From assembly GCA_038205135.1 (NCBI GenBank), contig JBBRCF010000028.1:1-30951 (forward strand): a stretch of DNA of 30,951 nt, written 5' to 3'. This DNA comes from UBA9554 sp038205135 (lineage in GTDB: Bacteria > Pseudomonadota > Alphaproteobacteria > Rhodobacterales > Rhodobacteraceae). Numbering within the stretch: the first letter of the stretch is position 1; every line of letters starts with the position of its first letter. Below the pieces are notes generated by a model. The model did no database searches. It was not told where the DNA came from and was given only the letters and a program-made list of their open reading frames with translations. Both the position numbers and the translations under genes were made by a program. Shown one piece after another: positions 1 to 6,912 of this stretch.

Positions 1-1118
1 ATGGCGGCACCCAGAGCCACAACTACCTCGGGGTTCACACCCTTGTGGGGCTCTTTCCCAAAGAACTTGGTGACCTCTTCCAGGACCTTCGGCATGCGGG
101 TCATGCCACCGACCATCACGATCTCATCGATATCGCCCACGGTCAGGCCGGCATCCTTCAGCGCGGCCTTGCAGGGGTCCATGGATTTCTTGATCAGGTC
201 CGACACCAGGCTTTCCAGCTTGGCGCGGGTCAGCTTGATCACCATGTGCAGCGGCGTGCCCGAATTCGGGTTCATCGCGATGAACGGCTGGTTGATTTCA
301 GTCTGCTGGCTGGACGACAGTTCGATCTTGGCCTTTTCAGCCGCCTCTTTCAGGCGCTGCAGGGCCATCTTGTCCTTGGTCAGGTCAACGGCATGCTCCT
401 TGCGGAATTCATCCGCCAGGTAGTTGACGATGCGCATGTCGAAATCTTCGCCACCCAGAAAGGTGTCGCCGTTGGTCGATTTCACTTCGAACAGGCCATC
501 GTCGATTTCCAGGATCGTCACGTCGAACGTGCCGCCGCCAAGGTCATAGACCGCGATGGTCTGGCTGTTTTTCTTGTCCAGACCATAGGCAAGTGCTGCG
601 GCGGTCGGTTCGTTGATGATGCGCAGCACTTCGAGGCCCGCGATCTTGCCTGCGTCCTTGGTCGCCTGCCGCTGTGCGTCGTTGAAATAGGCGGGAACGG
701 TGATGACGGCCTGCGTGACGGGTTCGCCCAGATAGGATTCGGCGGTTTCCTTCATCTTTTGCAGGATGACGGCCGAGATCTGCGAGGGCGAATATTTCTC
801 GCCGCGCGCTTCGACCCATGCGTCGCCGTTGCCGCCGTTGACGACGGTGTAGGGCAGGTTCTTCTTGTCCTTCGCGATATGCGCATCATCTGCGCGGCGC
901 CCGATCAGGCGCTTGACCGCGAAGATGGTGTTGGCGGCGTTGGTGACTGCCTGACGTTTCGCCGGCTGGCCGACAAGGCGTTCATTGTCGGTGAAGGCGA
1001 CGATGGACGGCGTGGTGCGCGCGCCTTCCGAATTCTCGATGACCTTGGGCTGAGCGCCGTCCATGATGGCGACGCAGGAGTTTGTAGTGCCGAGGTCAAT
1101 CCCGATGACTTTACCCAT
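1..1118 (-). CDS. dnaK: Chaperone protein DnaK (Hsp70), N-terminal part; cut by the window edge
   Basis: ATP-driven cytosolic Hsp70 chaperone that works with DnaJ and GrpE. The first 372 codons are present. They cover essentially the whole nucleotide-binding domain: phosphate-1 loop GIDLGTTNS at the N terminus, the NEPTAAALAYG motif near residue 170, the phosphate-2 loop YDLGGGTFDVT just after it, and the MVGGMTRMP adenosine motif near the cut. The substrate-binding domain and C-terminal lid (about 265 residues in a typical 638-residue DnaK) lie beyond position 1. The ATG at 1118 is preceded by an AGGGA ribosome site, and the protein begins MGKVIGIDLG as usual. It is divergent from the alkB-like gene, and a heat-shock type promoter lies upstream at 1216-1246. 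dnaJ would be expected next, outside the window. Identity is certain from sequence. Confidence 0.98.
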   Translation of the reverse strand, partial: MGKVIGIDLGTTNSCVAIMDGAQPKVIENSEGARTTPSIVAFTDNERLVGQPAKRQAVTNAANTIFAVKRLIGRRADDAHIAKDKKNLPYTVVNGGNGDAWVEARGEKYSPSQISAVILQKMKETAESYLGEPVTQAVITVPAYFNDAQRQATKDAGKIAGLEVLRIINEPTAAALAYGLDKKNSQTIAVYDLGGGTFDVTILEIDDGLFEVKSTNGDTFLGGEDFDMRIVNYLADEFRKEHAVDLTKDKMALQRLKEAAEKAKIELSSSQQTEINQPFIAMNPNSGTPLHMVIKLTRAKLESLVSDLIKKSMDPCKAALKDAGLTVGDIDEIVMVGGMTRMPKVLEEVTKFFGKEPHKGVNPEVVVALGAA

Positions 1119-1215
1119 TTTCGATCCCTTTCAAGGCAAGGCGATTTCCCGAGGCACCGACCCGTTATGGCGTCCGGCCCCGATTTGTCTGCGCAGCCAA
1201 TCTGCGCGTCTGGCG

Positions 1216-1246
1216 TTATATAGGAGCCGGTTTTTCGGGTCGCAAG
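1216..1246 (-). promoter_or_regulatory. Probable sigma-32 (RpoH) heat-shock promoter of dnaK
   Basis: Read on the minus strand, CTTG (1246-1243) is followed by 18 bases and then CCTATAT (1224-1218). This matches the alphaproteobacterial RpoH pattern CTTG-N17/18-CYTATNT as I remember it. It implies a leader of about 90 nt before the dnaK ATG at 1118. The motif is seen in the sequence; assignment to RpoH rests on the known control of dnaK. Confidence 0.7.
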
Positions 1247-1339
1247 CGGCGCAACCTGTGTTGGAGCAAATCCGCGGCTATTTTCTTTGACAAGCGGCCT
1301 TTGTGGTGGACGGCAGCCGAACAGAAAAGAGGATCACCG

Positions 1340-1957
1340 ATGCAACCCGTCGATGTGCGTGGGGTCAAGTTCTGGCCCGCCTTGCTGGATGCAGACGCGC
1401 AGGCGGCGCTGGTGGTGGCGCTGCGTGATGTGGTGCGGCAGGCCCCGCTGATCACGCCGGTAACCCCGCGCGGACAGGCCATGAGCGTGCGGATGACTGC
1501 CGCCGGACGGCTGGGGTGGATCAGTGACCGGCAGGGCTATCGTTATGCGCCGCGCCATCCGGCGGGCATGGAATGGCCAGCGATCCCGCCGGCCGTGCTG
1601 GACCTGTGGCGCGCACTGGTGGGCCCGGATTTCGGTCATGGGCGTGACCCGGATTGCTGTCTGGTGAACTGGTACGGTGCCGGGGCGCGGATGGGGCTGC
1701 ATCAGGACCGCGACGAAGGGGATTTTGCCTGGCCGGTTCTGTCGATTTCTTTGGGCGACGAGGCGTTGTTCCGGATCGGCGGTGCGGAGCGCGGCGGCAA
1801 GACCGATTCGATCTGGCTGCGGTCGGGCGATGTTCTGGTCATGGGTGGCGCGGCACGGCTGTGTTTTCATGGTATCGACCGGGTGCGGCATGGATCATCG
1901 CGCCTGCTGCCACAGGGCGGGCGCATCAACCTGACCTGCCGTGTGGTGGCACCATAG
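1340..1957 (+). CDS. alkB: AlkB-like alpha-ketoglutarate/Fe(II)-dependent dioxygenase (alkylated DNA repair)
   Basis: Predicted oxidative demethylase that removes 1-methyladenine and 3-methylcytosine lesions using Fe(II), O2 and 2-oxoglutarate. The 205-residue protein has the full AlkB signature: iron ligands H121 and D123 (in LHQDRDE) and H177 (in CFHGID), and the 2-oxoglutarate arginines R195 and R201 (RINLTCR). Spacing matches the E. coli enzyme of 216 residues. The start is set by AGAGGA at 1328-1333, six bases before the ATG; an in-frame ATG at 1301 lacks such a site. A TTGACA at 1287-1292 could be its -35 box, but I see no good -10. No Ada-like regulator is adjacent. It ends 45 bases from the 3' end of the convergent permease gene. 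Confidence 0.92.
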   Translation: MQPVDVRGVKFWPALLDADAQAALVVALRDVVRQAPLITPVTPRGQAMSVRMTAAGRLGWISDRQGYRYAPRHPAGMEWPAIPPAVLDLWRALVGPDFGHGRDPDCCLVNWYGAGARMGLHQDRDEGDFAWPVLSISLGDEALFRIGGAERGGKTDSIWLRSGDVLVMGGAARLCFHGIDRVRHGSSRLLPQGGRINLTCRVVAP

Positions 1958-2002
1958 CGCGGTTTCAAACGATCATCTGGTGACCGGTGCCCCCGGGGCG
2001 GA

Positions 2003-2824
2003 TTACTGACGCGCGCTCCAGGATGCCGACACGGCGCGGCGGGTGTAGAATTCGCCCAACAGGCCCAGCACCAGAAACACCGTCGCGAGGATCACGGCAT
2101 AGCTGATCGAGGTATAGCGCGGATCATAATTCAGAAACAGGAACCCGCGGGTCTGATCGATGATGTGGAACAACGGGTTCCAGTCGAACAGATCGCGCAT
2201 GTAGCCCGGCAGCGAATTGGCCACGAACATCTTGCCGGACGCGATCATGTTTGCGCGTTGATACACGGTGGACAGGATGCCGACCGCGGTCGGGTGCCAA
2301 GGCTTCATGGCCAGCAACACCATGCCCAGCGCCATGCCTTCGTACCAGGCCAGCAATAGCATGCCAAATGCGGCCACCGGGTTTTCGATGGTGAAGGGCA
2401 CGACGGTATAATAGACGAACAGGATCGCGACCATCGACAGAACCTGAATATACAGCGCGCCAAAGGCCGCCGACAGGATGGCGACGATGGTGTTCATCGG
2501 CGCGTGTTGCATCATCGGGCTGGCGGGGCCTTCGGCGTTGAACACCGCGCCCATGGTCTTGGCGTGCGTCATGTAGATGAAAACGCCCGACATGATGAAC
2601 AGCAGGAAATCCCCCCGCAATGCACTGCCGCGCAGCCCCAGAATATCGAACATCACGAAAAACACTGCAACCATGATCACCGCCTGCAGGATGTTCAGCA
2701 GGATCGACATCAGGGCATTGCCGTGCGTCTTGCGCACCGACCGCACGACGCCATGATAGGTCAGGTCCATGATGGTTGCGGCTGATCCCAGCATCGACGG
2801 TCTGGTGGGGCGGGTCTGGAACAT
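2003..2824 (-). CDS. ABC-2 type polysaccharide export permease (KpsM-like)
   Basis: Inner-membrane permease of the ABC-2 family that exports capsule or O-polysaccharide. The 273-residue protein has a short cytosolic N terminus and then about six hydrophobic segments (roughly 40-62, 70-92, 113-142, 150-172, 180-200 and a last one near 243-262). Its overall size matches KpsM/Wzm proteins. Segments such as GALYIQ and the loop WNPLFHIIDQTRG are typical of capsule/LPS export permeases. The usual ATPase (KpsT/Wzt) and the periplasmic co-polymerase/outer-membrane partners are absent from this window, so its system is split. It is divergent from cysQ-kdsB-GT2, and five tandem 13-bp repeats lie just upstream of its start. 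The start at 2824 has only a weak GGGA ribosome site, and a later in-frame ATG is possible. Family is fairly sure; substrate is unknown. Confidence 0.87.
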   Translation of the reverse strand: MFQTRPTRPSMLGSAATIMDLTYHGVVRSVRKTHGNALMSILLNILQAVIMVAVFFVMFDILGLRGSALRGDFLLFIMSGVFIYMTHAKTMGAVFNAEGPASPMMQHAPMNTIVAILSAAFGALYIQVLSMVAILFVYYTVVPFTIENPVAAFGMLLLAWYEGMALGMVLLAMKPWHPTAVGILSTVYQRANMIASGKMFVANSLPGYMRDLFDWNPLFHIIDQTRGFLFLNYDPRYTSISYAVILATVFLVLGLLGEFYTRRAVSASWSARQ

Positions 2825-2845
2825 CGCGGTGGTCCCTGCTCAGAC

Positions 2846-2909
2846 GTGTTTGGTGGGCGTGCTTGGTTTACGTGCGTGGTTTACGTGCCTTGTGGACGTG
2901 TTGTTGCAC
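2846..2909. repeat. Five tandem imperfect 13-bp repeats in the permease/cysQ divergent gap
   Basis: Consecutive units start at 2846, 2859, 2872, 2885 and 2898: GTGTTTGGTGGGC, GTGCTTGGTTTAC, GTGCGTGGTTTAC, GTGCCTTGTGGAC, and a 12-base GTGTTGTTGCAC. The consensus is close to GTGCTTGGTTTAC. The array ends 22 bases upstream of the permease ATG, in the leader or promoter of that gene. A 13-bp unit is out of phase with a reading frame, so these are not coding repeats. They could be iterated regulator sites or a small variable-number repeat. Confidence 0.75.
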
Positions 2910-3010
2910 GGGGAACTTGCCGAACCCTTGATGCGGCAGCATAAGTGCCCCGGGCGCTGCGGGCAACACGCAGCAACGTGCAGGCTGCGGCAGGATCAGG
3001 AGTGCGACAT

Positions 3011-3823
3011 TTGGATTACGAAACCATTATGGATTACCAGAAACTTGAAACCGTGATGCGGCGTCTGGCGTTGCAGGCGGGCGCGGTCATCATGGATGTC
3101 TACAATTCACCGGAATTCGAGGTGAAATCGAAATCCGACAGCAGCCCCGTGACCGAGGCCGACGAGGCGGCGGATGCGCTGATTTCGGCGGGTCTGCGGG
3201 CGGCGTTTCCGGGCGTGGCTCTGGTGACCGAGGAACAGGCGGCGACGCATGGGCAAAGCGTGACCAGTTTTCTGGTGGTTGACCCTCTGGACGGCACCAA
3301 GGAATTCGTGCAGCGACGCGGCGATTTCACCGTGAACATCGCCTGGGTGCTGGACGGCAGTCCGGTGCGCGGCGTGGTCTATGCCCCGGCGCAGGAGCGG
3401 TTGTTCTACACCGACAAGGGCGGCAATGCCGTCGAGGAAATCGGTCCGTTCGATCTGGATATGCAGGGCGAGGTGCGCCAGCTGCGCGTCGCCACGCCGG
3501 ACAATACCGGACTGATGGTTGTCGCGTCGAAATCGCACCGCGATCAGGCGACCGATGACTACATCGCGAAATATGCGGTCAAGGACATGACCAGCGCCGG
3601 GTCGTCGTTGAAATTCTGTCTGGTGGCGACAGGTGAGGCGGACCTGTATCCGCGTCTGGGCCGCACGATGGAATGGGATACCGCTGCGGGACATGCCGTG
3701 CTGGTGGGCGCGGGTGGCGATGTGATCCGGTTCGACGACCATCAGCCGCTGCGCTATGGCAAGTCTGGTTTCGGCAACCCATTCTTCATCGCCTATGCGC
3801 CGGGGGTGGACCTGCGGAAATGA
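3011..3823 (+). CDS. cysQ: 3'(2'),5'-bisphosphate nucleotidase CysQ (PAP phosphatase)
   Basis: Mg2+-dependent phosphatase of the inositol monophosphatase fold that converts 3'-phosphoadenosine-5'-phosphate (PAP) to AMP. This relieves PAP inhibition after sulfate activation or sulfotransfer. The protein is about 270 residues, with the CysQ motifs SDSSPVTEAD (about 42-51), TEEQ (73-76), the metal-binding DPLDGT (91-96) and GSSLKFCLVA, plus a C-terminal WDTAAGHAVL. Start choice: a TTG at 3011 has AGGAG eight bases upstream (2998-3002). The next in-frame ATG at 3029 has no ribosome site but is a possible alternative and would shorten the protein by six residues. It overlaps the next gene by ATGA, so the two are translationally coupled. 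Its location near a sulfotransferase and a CMP-sugar synthetase suggests a role in polysaccharide sulfation as well as cysteine synthesis. Confidence 0.93.
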   Translation: MDYETIMDYQKLETVMRRLALQAGAVIMDVYNSPEFEVKSKSDSSPVTEADEAADALISAGLRAAFPGVALVTEEQAATHGQSVTSFLVVDPLDGTKEFVQRRGDFTVNIAWVLDGSPVRGVVYAPAQERLFYTDKGGNAVEEIGPFDLDMQGEVRQLRVATPDNTGLMVVASKSHRDQATDDYIAKYAVKDMTSAGSSLKFCLVATGEADLYPRLGRTMEWDTAAGHAVLVGAGGDVIRFDDHQPLRYGKSGFGNPFFIAYAPGVDLRK

Positions 3824-4620
3824 CGGTTCTGATCGTCATTCCGGCGCGCTATGCGTCGTCACGCTATCCGGGCAAGCCGCTGGTCGGGTTGACGGGGGCG
3901 ACCGGTGTGGAACAGACCCTGATCCGGCGCAGCTGGGATGCCGCCATGGCGGTGCGGGGAGTTGATCGCGTCGTGGTGGCGACGGATGACCTACGCATCC
4001 GCGACCATGCGCAGGGGTTCGGCGCCGAGGTCGTGATGACGTCAGAGACATGCCAGAACGGCACCGAACGCTGTGCCGAGGCGGCGGCCAACCTTGGTGG
4101 CGGGTTCGACATCGTGGTGAACCTGCAGGGCGACGCGCCGCTGACGCCGTCGTGGTTTGTCGAGGATCTGATTGCAGGGCTGCGCGCGGATGCGGGTGCC
4201 GATATCGCGACGCCGGTGTTGCGCACCGAAGGCCGGATGCTGACCGCCCTGCTGGAGGATCGCCGCAATGGCCGCGTCGGGGGCACCACGGCGGTGTTCG
4301 GGGTCGGGGGGCGGGCGCTGTATTTCTCGAAAGAGGTTATTCCCTATACCGGGCAGACCTATGCCGATGACGCGGCAACCCCGGTGTTTCACCACGTCGG
4401 CGTCTATGGCTACAGGCCCGCTGCGCTGGCCGCCTATCCCAGCTGGCCCACGGGCCCGCTAGAGGCGCTGGAGGGGCTGGAGCAGTTGCGGTTTCTGGAA
4501 AACGGTCGGCCGGTGCTGTGCGTGCAGGTTGACGCGCAGGGCCGCCAGTTCTGGGAATTGAACAACCCCGCCGATGTGCCGCGTATTCAGGCGATGATGG
4601 CCGAGATGGGCATGGCATGA
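3820..4620 (+). CDS. kdsB: KdsB-like CMP-ulosonic acid synthetase (3-deoxy-manno-octulosonate cytidylyltransferase family), divergent
   Basis: Predicted to activate Kdo, or a related ulosonic acid, with CTP to give the CMP-sugar. The 266 residues have the N-terminal nucleotide-binding signature VIPARYASSRYPGKPL (6-21), GTER (81-84), NLQGDAPL (101-108), HHVGVYGYR and a GPLEALEGLEQLRFLENG region, all in the family order. Several family-typical residues differ: the usual QGDEP is QGDAP, the usual H-Q-S-G-T before the GTER arginine is C-Q-N-G-T, and the C-terminal D-T-P-E/D-D is N-N-P-A-D. It may therefore belong to a capsule-type (KpsU-like) or other-substrate subgroup. The start ATG at 3820 overlaps the cysQ stop, and its own stop overlaps the next gene. 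The family is confident; the exact substrate is not. Confidence 0.85.
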   Translation: MTVLIVIPARYASSRYPGKPLVGLTGATGVEQTLIRRSWDAAMAVRGVDRVVVATDDLRIRDHAQGFGAEVVMTSETCQNGTERCAEAAANLGGGFDIVVNLQGDAPLTPSWFVEDLIAGLRADAGADIATPVLRTEGRMLTALLEDRRNGRVGGTTAVFGVGGRALYFSKEVIPYTGQTYADDAATPVFHHVGVYGYRPAALAAYPSWPTGPLEALEGLEQLRFLENGRPVLCVQVDAQGRQFWELNNPADVPRIQAMMAEMGMA

Positions 4621-5891
4621 CGCAAACCCCGGCGGTCAATGCGGTGCCCGTCAGCGTGGTCATCGTCAGCCGGGGCCGTCCCGCCAGTCTGCAGCTTGCG
4701 CTGACCGGGGTGGCGCGGCTGGTCTATCCGCATTTCGAGATCATCGTGGTGGCGGATGCGGCGGGGCTGGCGGCCGCGCGTGTGCTGCCGTTTGCGGATG
4801 GGTTGAAATGCGTGCCGTTCGACACCGCCAATATCTCTGCCGCGCGCAATGCCGGGATTGCCGTCGCGGCGGGCGACGTCGTCGCATTTCTGGATGACGA
4901 TGCCGTGCCGGAACCATTGTGGCTGCATCATCTGGTGCAGGGGTTTGCCCTGCCGGGCGTCGCGTGCGTTGGCGGTTATGTGCGCGGGCGCAACGGGATT
5001 TCGTATCAATGGCGGGCGCGGGCCGTGGACGCGACGGGGCGCGCCCGCGATCTTGACGTGACCGGCGACGCGCCCGTGGTCCCTGACCCCGGCGCGGGCT
5101 GGGCGGTCAAGACCGAAGGCACCAACATGGCCATCCGCCGCGCCGTTCTGGCCGGACTGGGCGGGTTCGATCCGGCCTATCGGTTCTATCTGGATGAAAC
5201 CGACCTGAACCGCCGCTTGCTGGCCGCAGGCCACTGCAGCGCCGTGGTTCCGCTGGCCGAGGTGCATCACGGCTATGCGCCGTCCGACCTGCGGCTGCGT
5301 ACCCGTGCGGTGCGTGACCTGTCGCGGATCGGGGCATCCACTGCAGCGTTTCTGCGTCGGCATGCGCCGCAGGCGACCCATGCCATGCAGCTGGACGATC
5401 TGCGGGCCGACCAACACCGCCGCCTGATCGCGCAGATGGTCGCGGGCCTGATCGAGCCGCGCGATATCGCCCGGTTGATGGCCACACTGGATACGGGGAT
5501 CACCGAAGGCCGCGTGATGCCGCTTGATCCGCTGGCGCCGTTGGGCCCGCCGACCCAGCCGTTTCGCGCGTTCGCCTCGCTGTCCACCCTTGGCGCGCGG
5601 GTGATCCGGGGGCGGCTGTGGCGGTGGCGGGCCCTGCGCGCCGAAGCGGCGGCCGCCGCGACCGCCGGGCATGTCGTGACGGTGTACATTCTGTCGCGCA
5701 CGGTATTGGCGCATCGCATCCGCTATCGGTTGCCGGGTGTCTGGGAACACCGGGGCGGATTGTGGGGGCGGTCTGATCGGATGCAACCACGGTTGCGGTT
5801 GGCAAGTTTTCGCGCACGGGTCGCGCAGGAGCATGATTTGGTGGCGACGCGGCGCGATCCGGCGTGTCAGCTGACGCAAACAACGCCATAA
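4617..5891 (+). CDS. Glycosyltransferase family 2 (GT-A fold), 424 residues
   Basis: Cytosolic or membrane-associated inverting glycosyltransferase that adds a sugar from a nucleotide-sugar donor. Visible GT2 motifs are the N-terminal strand VSVVIVSRGRP (12-22), the metal-binding DDD at 93-95 (FLDDDAVPEP), the acceptor-site EGTNMAIRR (167-175) and the catalytic-region YLDETDLNRRL (191-201). The C-terminal 150 residues are rich in arginine and alanine, have no clear transmembrane helix, and I do not recognise them. The ATG overlaps the kdsB-like stop by four bases, so it is the third gene of a coupled cysQ-kdsB-GT2 unit. This suggests that its donor may be the CMP-sugar made next door, but the donor is not provable from sequence. 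A 124-base gap separates it from galU. Confidence 0.9.
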   Translation: MTQTPAVNAVPVSVVIVSRGRPASLQLALTGVARLVYPHFEIIVVADAAGLAAARVLPFADGLKCVPFDTANISAARNAGIAVAAGDVVAFLDDDAVPEPLWLHHLVQGFALPGVACVGGYVRGRNGISYQWRARAVDATGRARDLDVTGDAPVVPDPGAGWAVKTEGTNMAIRRAVLAGLGGFDPAYRFYLDETDLNRRLLAAGHCSAVVPLAEVHHGYAPSDLRLRTRAVRDLSRIGASTAAFLRRHAPQATHAMQLDDLRADQHRRLIAQMVAGLIEPRDIARLMATLDTGITEGRVMPLDPLAPLGPPTQPFRAFASLSTLGARVIRGRLWRWRALRAEAAAAATAGHVVTVYILSRTVLAHRIRYRLPGVWEHRGGLWGRSDRMQPRLRLASFRARVAQEHDLVATRRDPACQLTQTTP

Positions 5892-6015
5892 TTCCCCGCA
5901 AATGCCAAAATATTTTCCCGGAAGATTACTTATGACATGTTAGCAACACAGGGACACGGTACGGTGCACCTAATCGCCTGCACATGATCGCGGGCGCAAT
6001 CCAAGGACGATGTAT

Positions 6016-6909
6016 ATGCGCAAAAAAGTTACAAAGGCCATTTTTCCGGTGGCAGGCCTGGGGACACGGTTCCTGCCGGCGACCAAATCGGTGCCGAAGG
6101 AAATCATGACCTTGGTGGATCGCCCGCTGATCCAATACGCCATCGACGAGGCGCGCGCCGCCGGCATCAAGGAATTCATTTTCGTCACCTCGCGCGGCAA
6201 GGGGGCTTTGGAAGACTACTTTGACCACGCCCCGACGCTGGAAGCCGAACTGCGCAAGAAGGGCAAGGATGACCTGCTGGAAATCCTGAAGGATACCAAC
6301 ATGGATTCGGGCGCAATCGCCTATATCCGTCAGCACAAGGCGATGGGCTTGGGCCATGCCGTCTGGTGTGCGCGCCGTCTGATGGGCAACGAACCCTTTG
6401 CCGTCATCCTGCCCGATGACGTGATCGCCGCCGAAAAGCCCTGTCTGCAGCAGATGGTCGAGGCCTATGAGGAAACCGGCGGCAACGTGGTTGCCGCGAT
6501 GGAGGTTCCGCCGGAAAAGACCAGCTCCTACGGTATTCTGGACATCAAGCAGGACATGGGGTCCATCGTGTCGGTCAAGGGCATGGTCGAAAAGCCTGCC
6601 AAGGGCACCGAACCGTCGAACCTTGCCGTGATCGGCCGCTATATCCTGACGCCGCATGTTATGTCCAACCTCAACAAGATGAAGGTCGGCGCCGGTGGCG
6701 AAATTCAGTTGACCGATGCCATCGCGCAGGAAATCGAAGCGGATCGTCCGGTGTACGGTTTCCGGTTCCGCGGGCAGCGTTTCGATTGCGGGTCCAAGGC
6801 CGGGTTCCTGCAGGCGACCGTGTCGTTCGCGCTGGCGCGTCCCGACCTGCGCGATGAACTGGCAGCGTTCTTGCACACGATCGTCGCAGAACAGAAGGCG
6901 GCAGAGTAA
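6016..6909 (+). CDS. galU: UTP-glucose-1-phosphate uridylyltransferase GalU
   Basis: Makes UDP-glucose from glucose-1-phosphate and UTP, the entry point for UDP-sugars used in exopolysaccharide, LPS and capsule. The 297 residues begin MRKKVTKAIFPVAGLGTRFLP. The nucleotide-binding loop GLGTRFLPATKSVPKEI spans about 14-30, with PLIQYAIDEA, ILPDDVI and the C-terminal GQRFDCGSKAGFLQA following, as in bacterial GalU. The start is decided by AAGGA at 6003-6007, which is eight bases from the ATG at 6016 but only two from an earlier in-frame ATG at 6010. It heads a close-set series: galE begins three bases after its stop. The 124-base upstream gap probably holds the promoter, but I could not find a convincing -35/-10 pair there. 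Confidence 0.97.
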   Translation: MRKKVTKAIFPVAGLGTRFLPATKSVPKEIMTLVDRPLIQYAIDEARAAGIKEFIFVTSRGKGALEDYFDHAPTLEAELRKKGKDDLLEILKDTNMDSGAIAYIRQHKAMGLGHAVWCARRLMGNEPFAVILPDDVIAAEKPCLQQMVEAYEETGGNVVAAMEVPPEKTSSYGILDIKQDMGSIVSVKGMVEKPAKGTEPSNLAVIGRYILTPHVMSNLNKMKVGAGGEIQLTDAIAQEIEADRPVYGFRFRGQRFDCGSKAGFLQATVSFALARPDLRDELAAFLHTIVAEQKAAE

Positions 6910-6912
6910 GCC

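Noticed and set aside
2769..3056. 95-codon plus-strand frame across the permease/cysQ gap
   Set aside because: It runs through the permease start and the tandem 13-mers, has no motif, and the 13-bp repeat unit would shift frame; better read as non-coding regulatory DNA.
3673..3819. Upstream-extended start for the kdsB-like gene
   Set aside because: The extra 49 residues lie inside cysQ in another frame; the family N terminus begins at ATG 3820.
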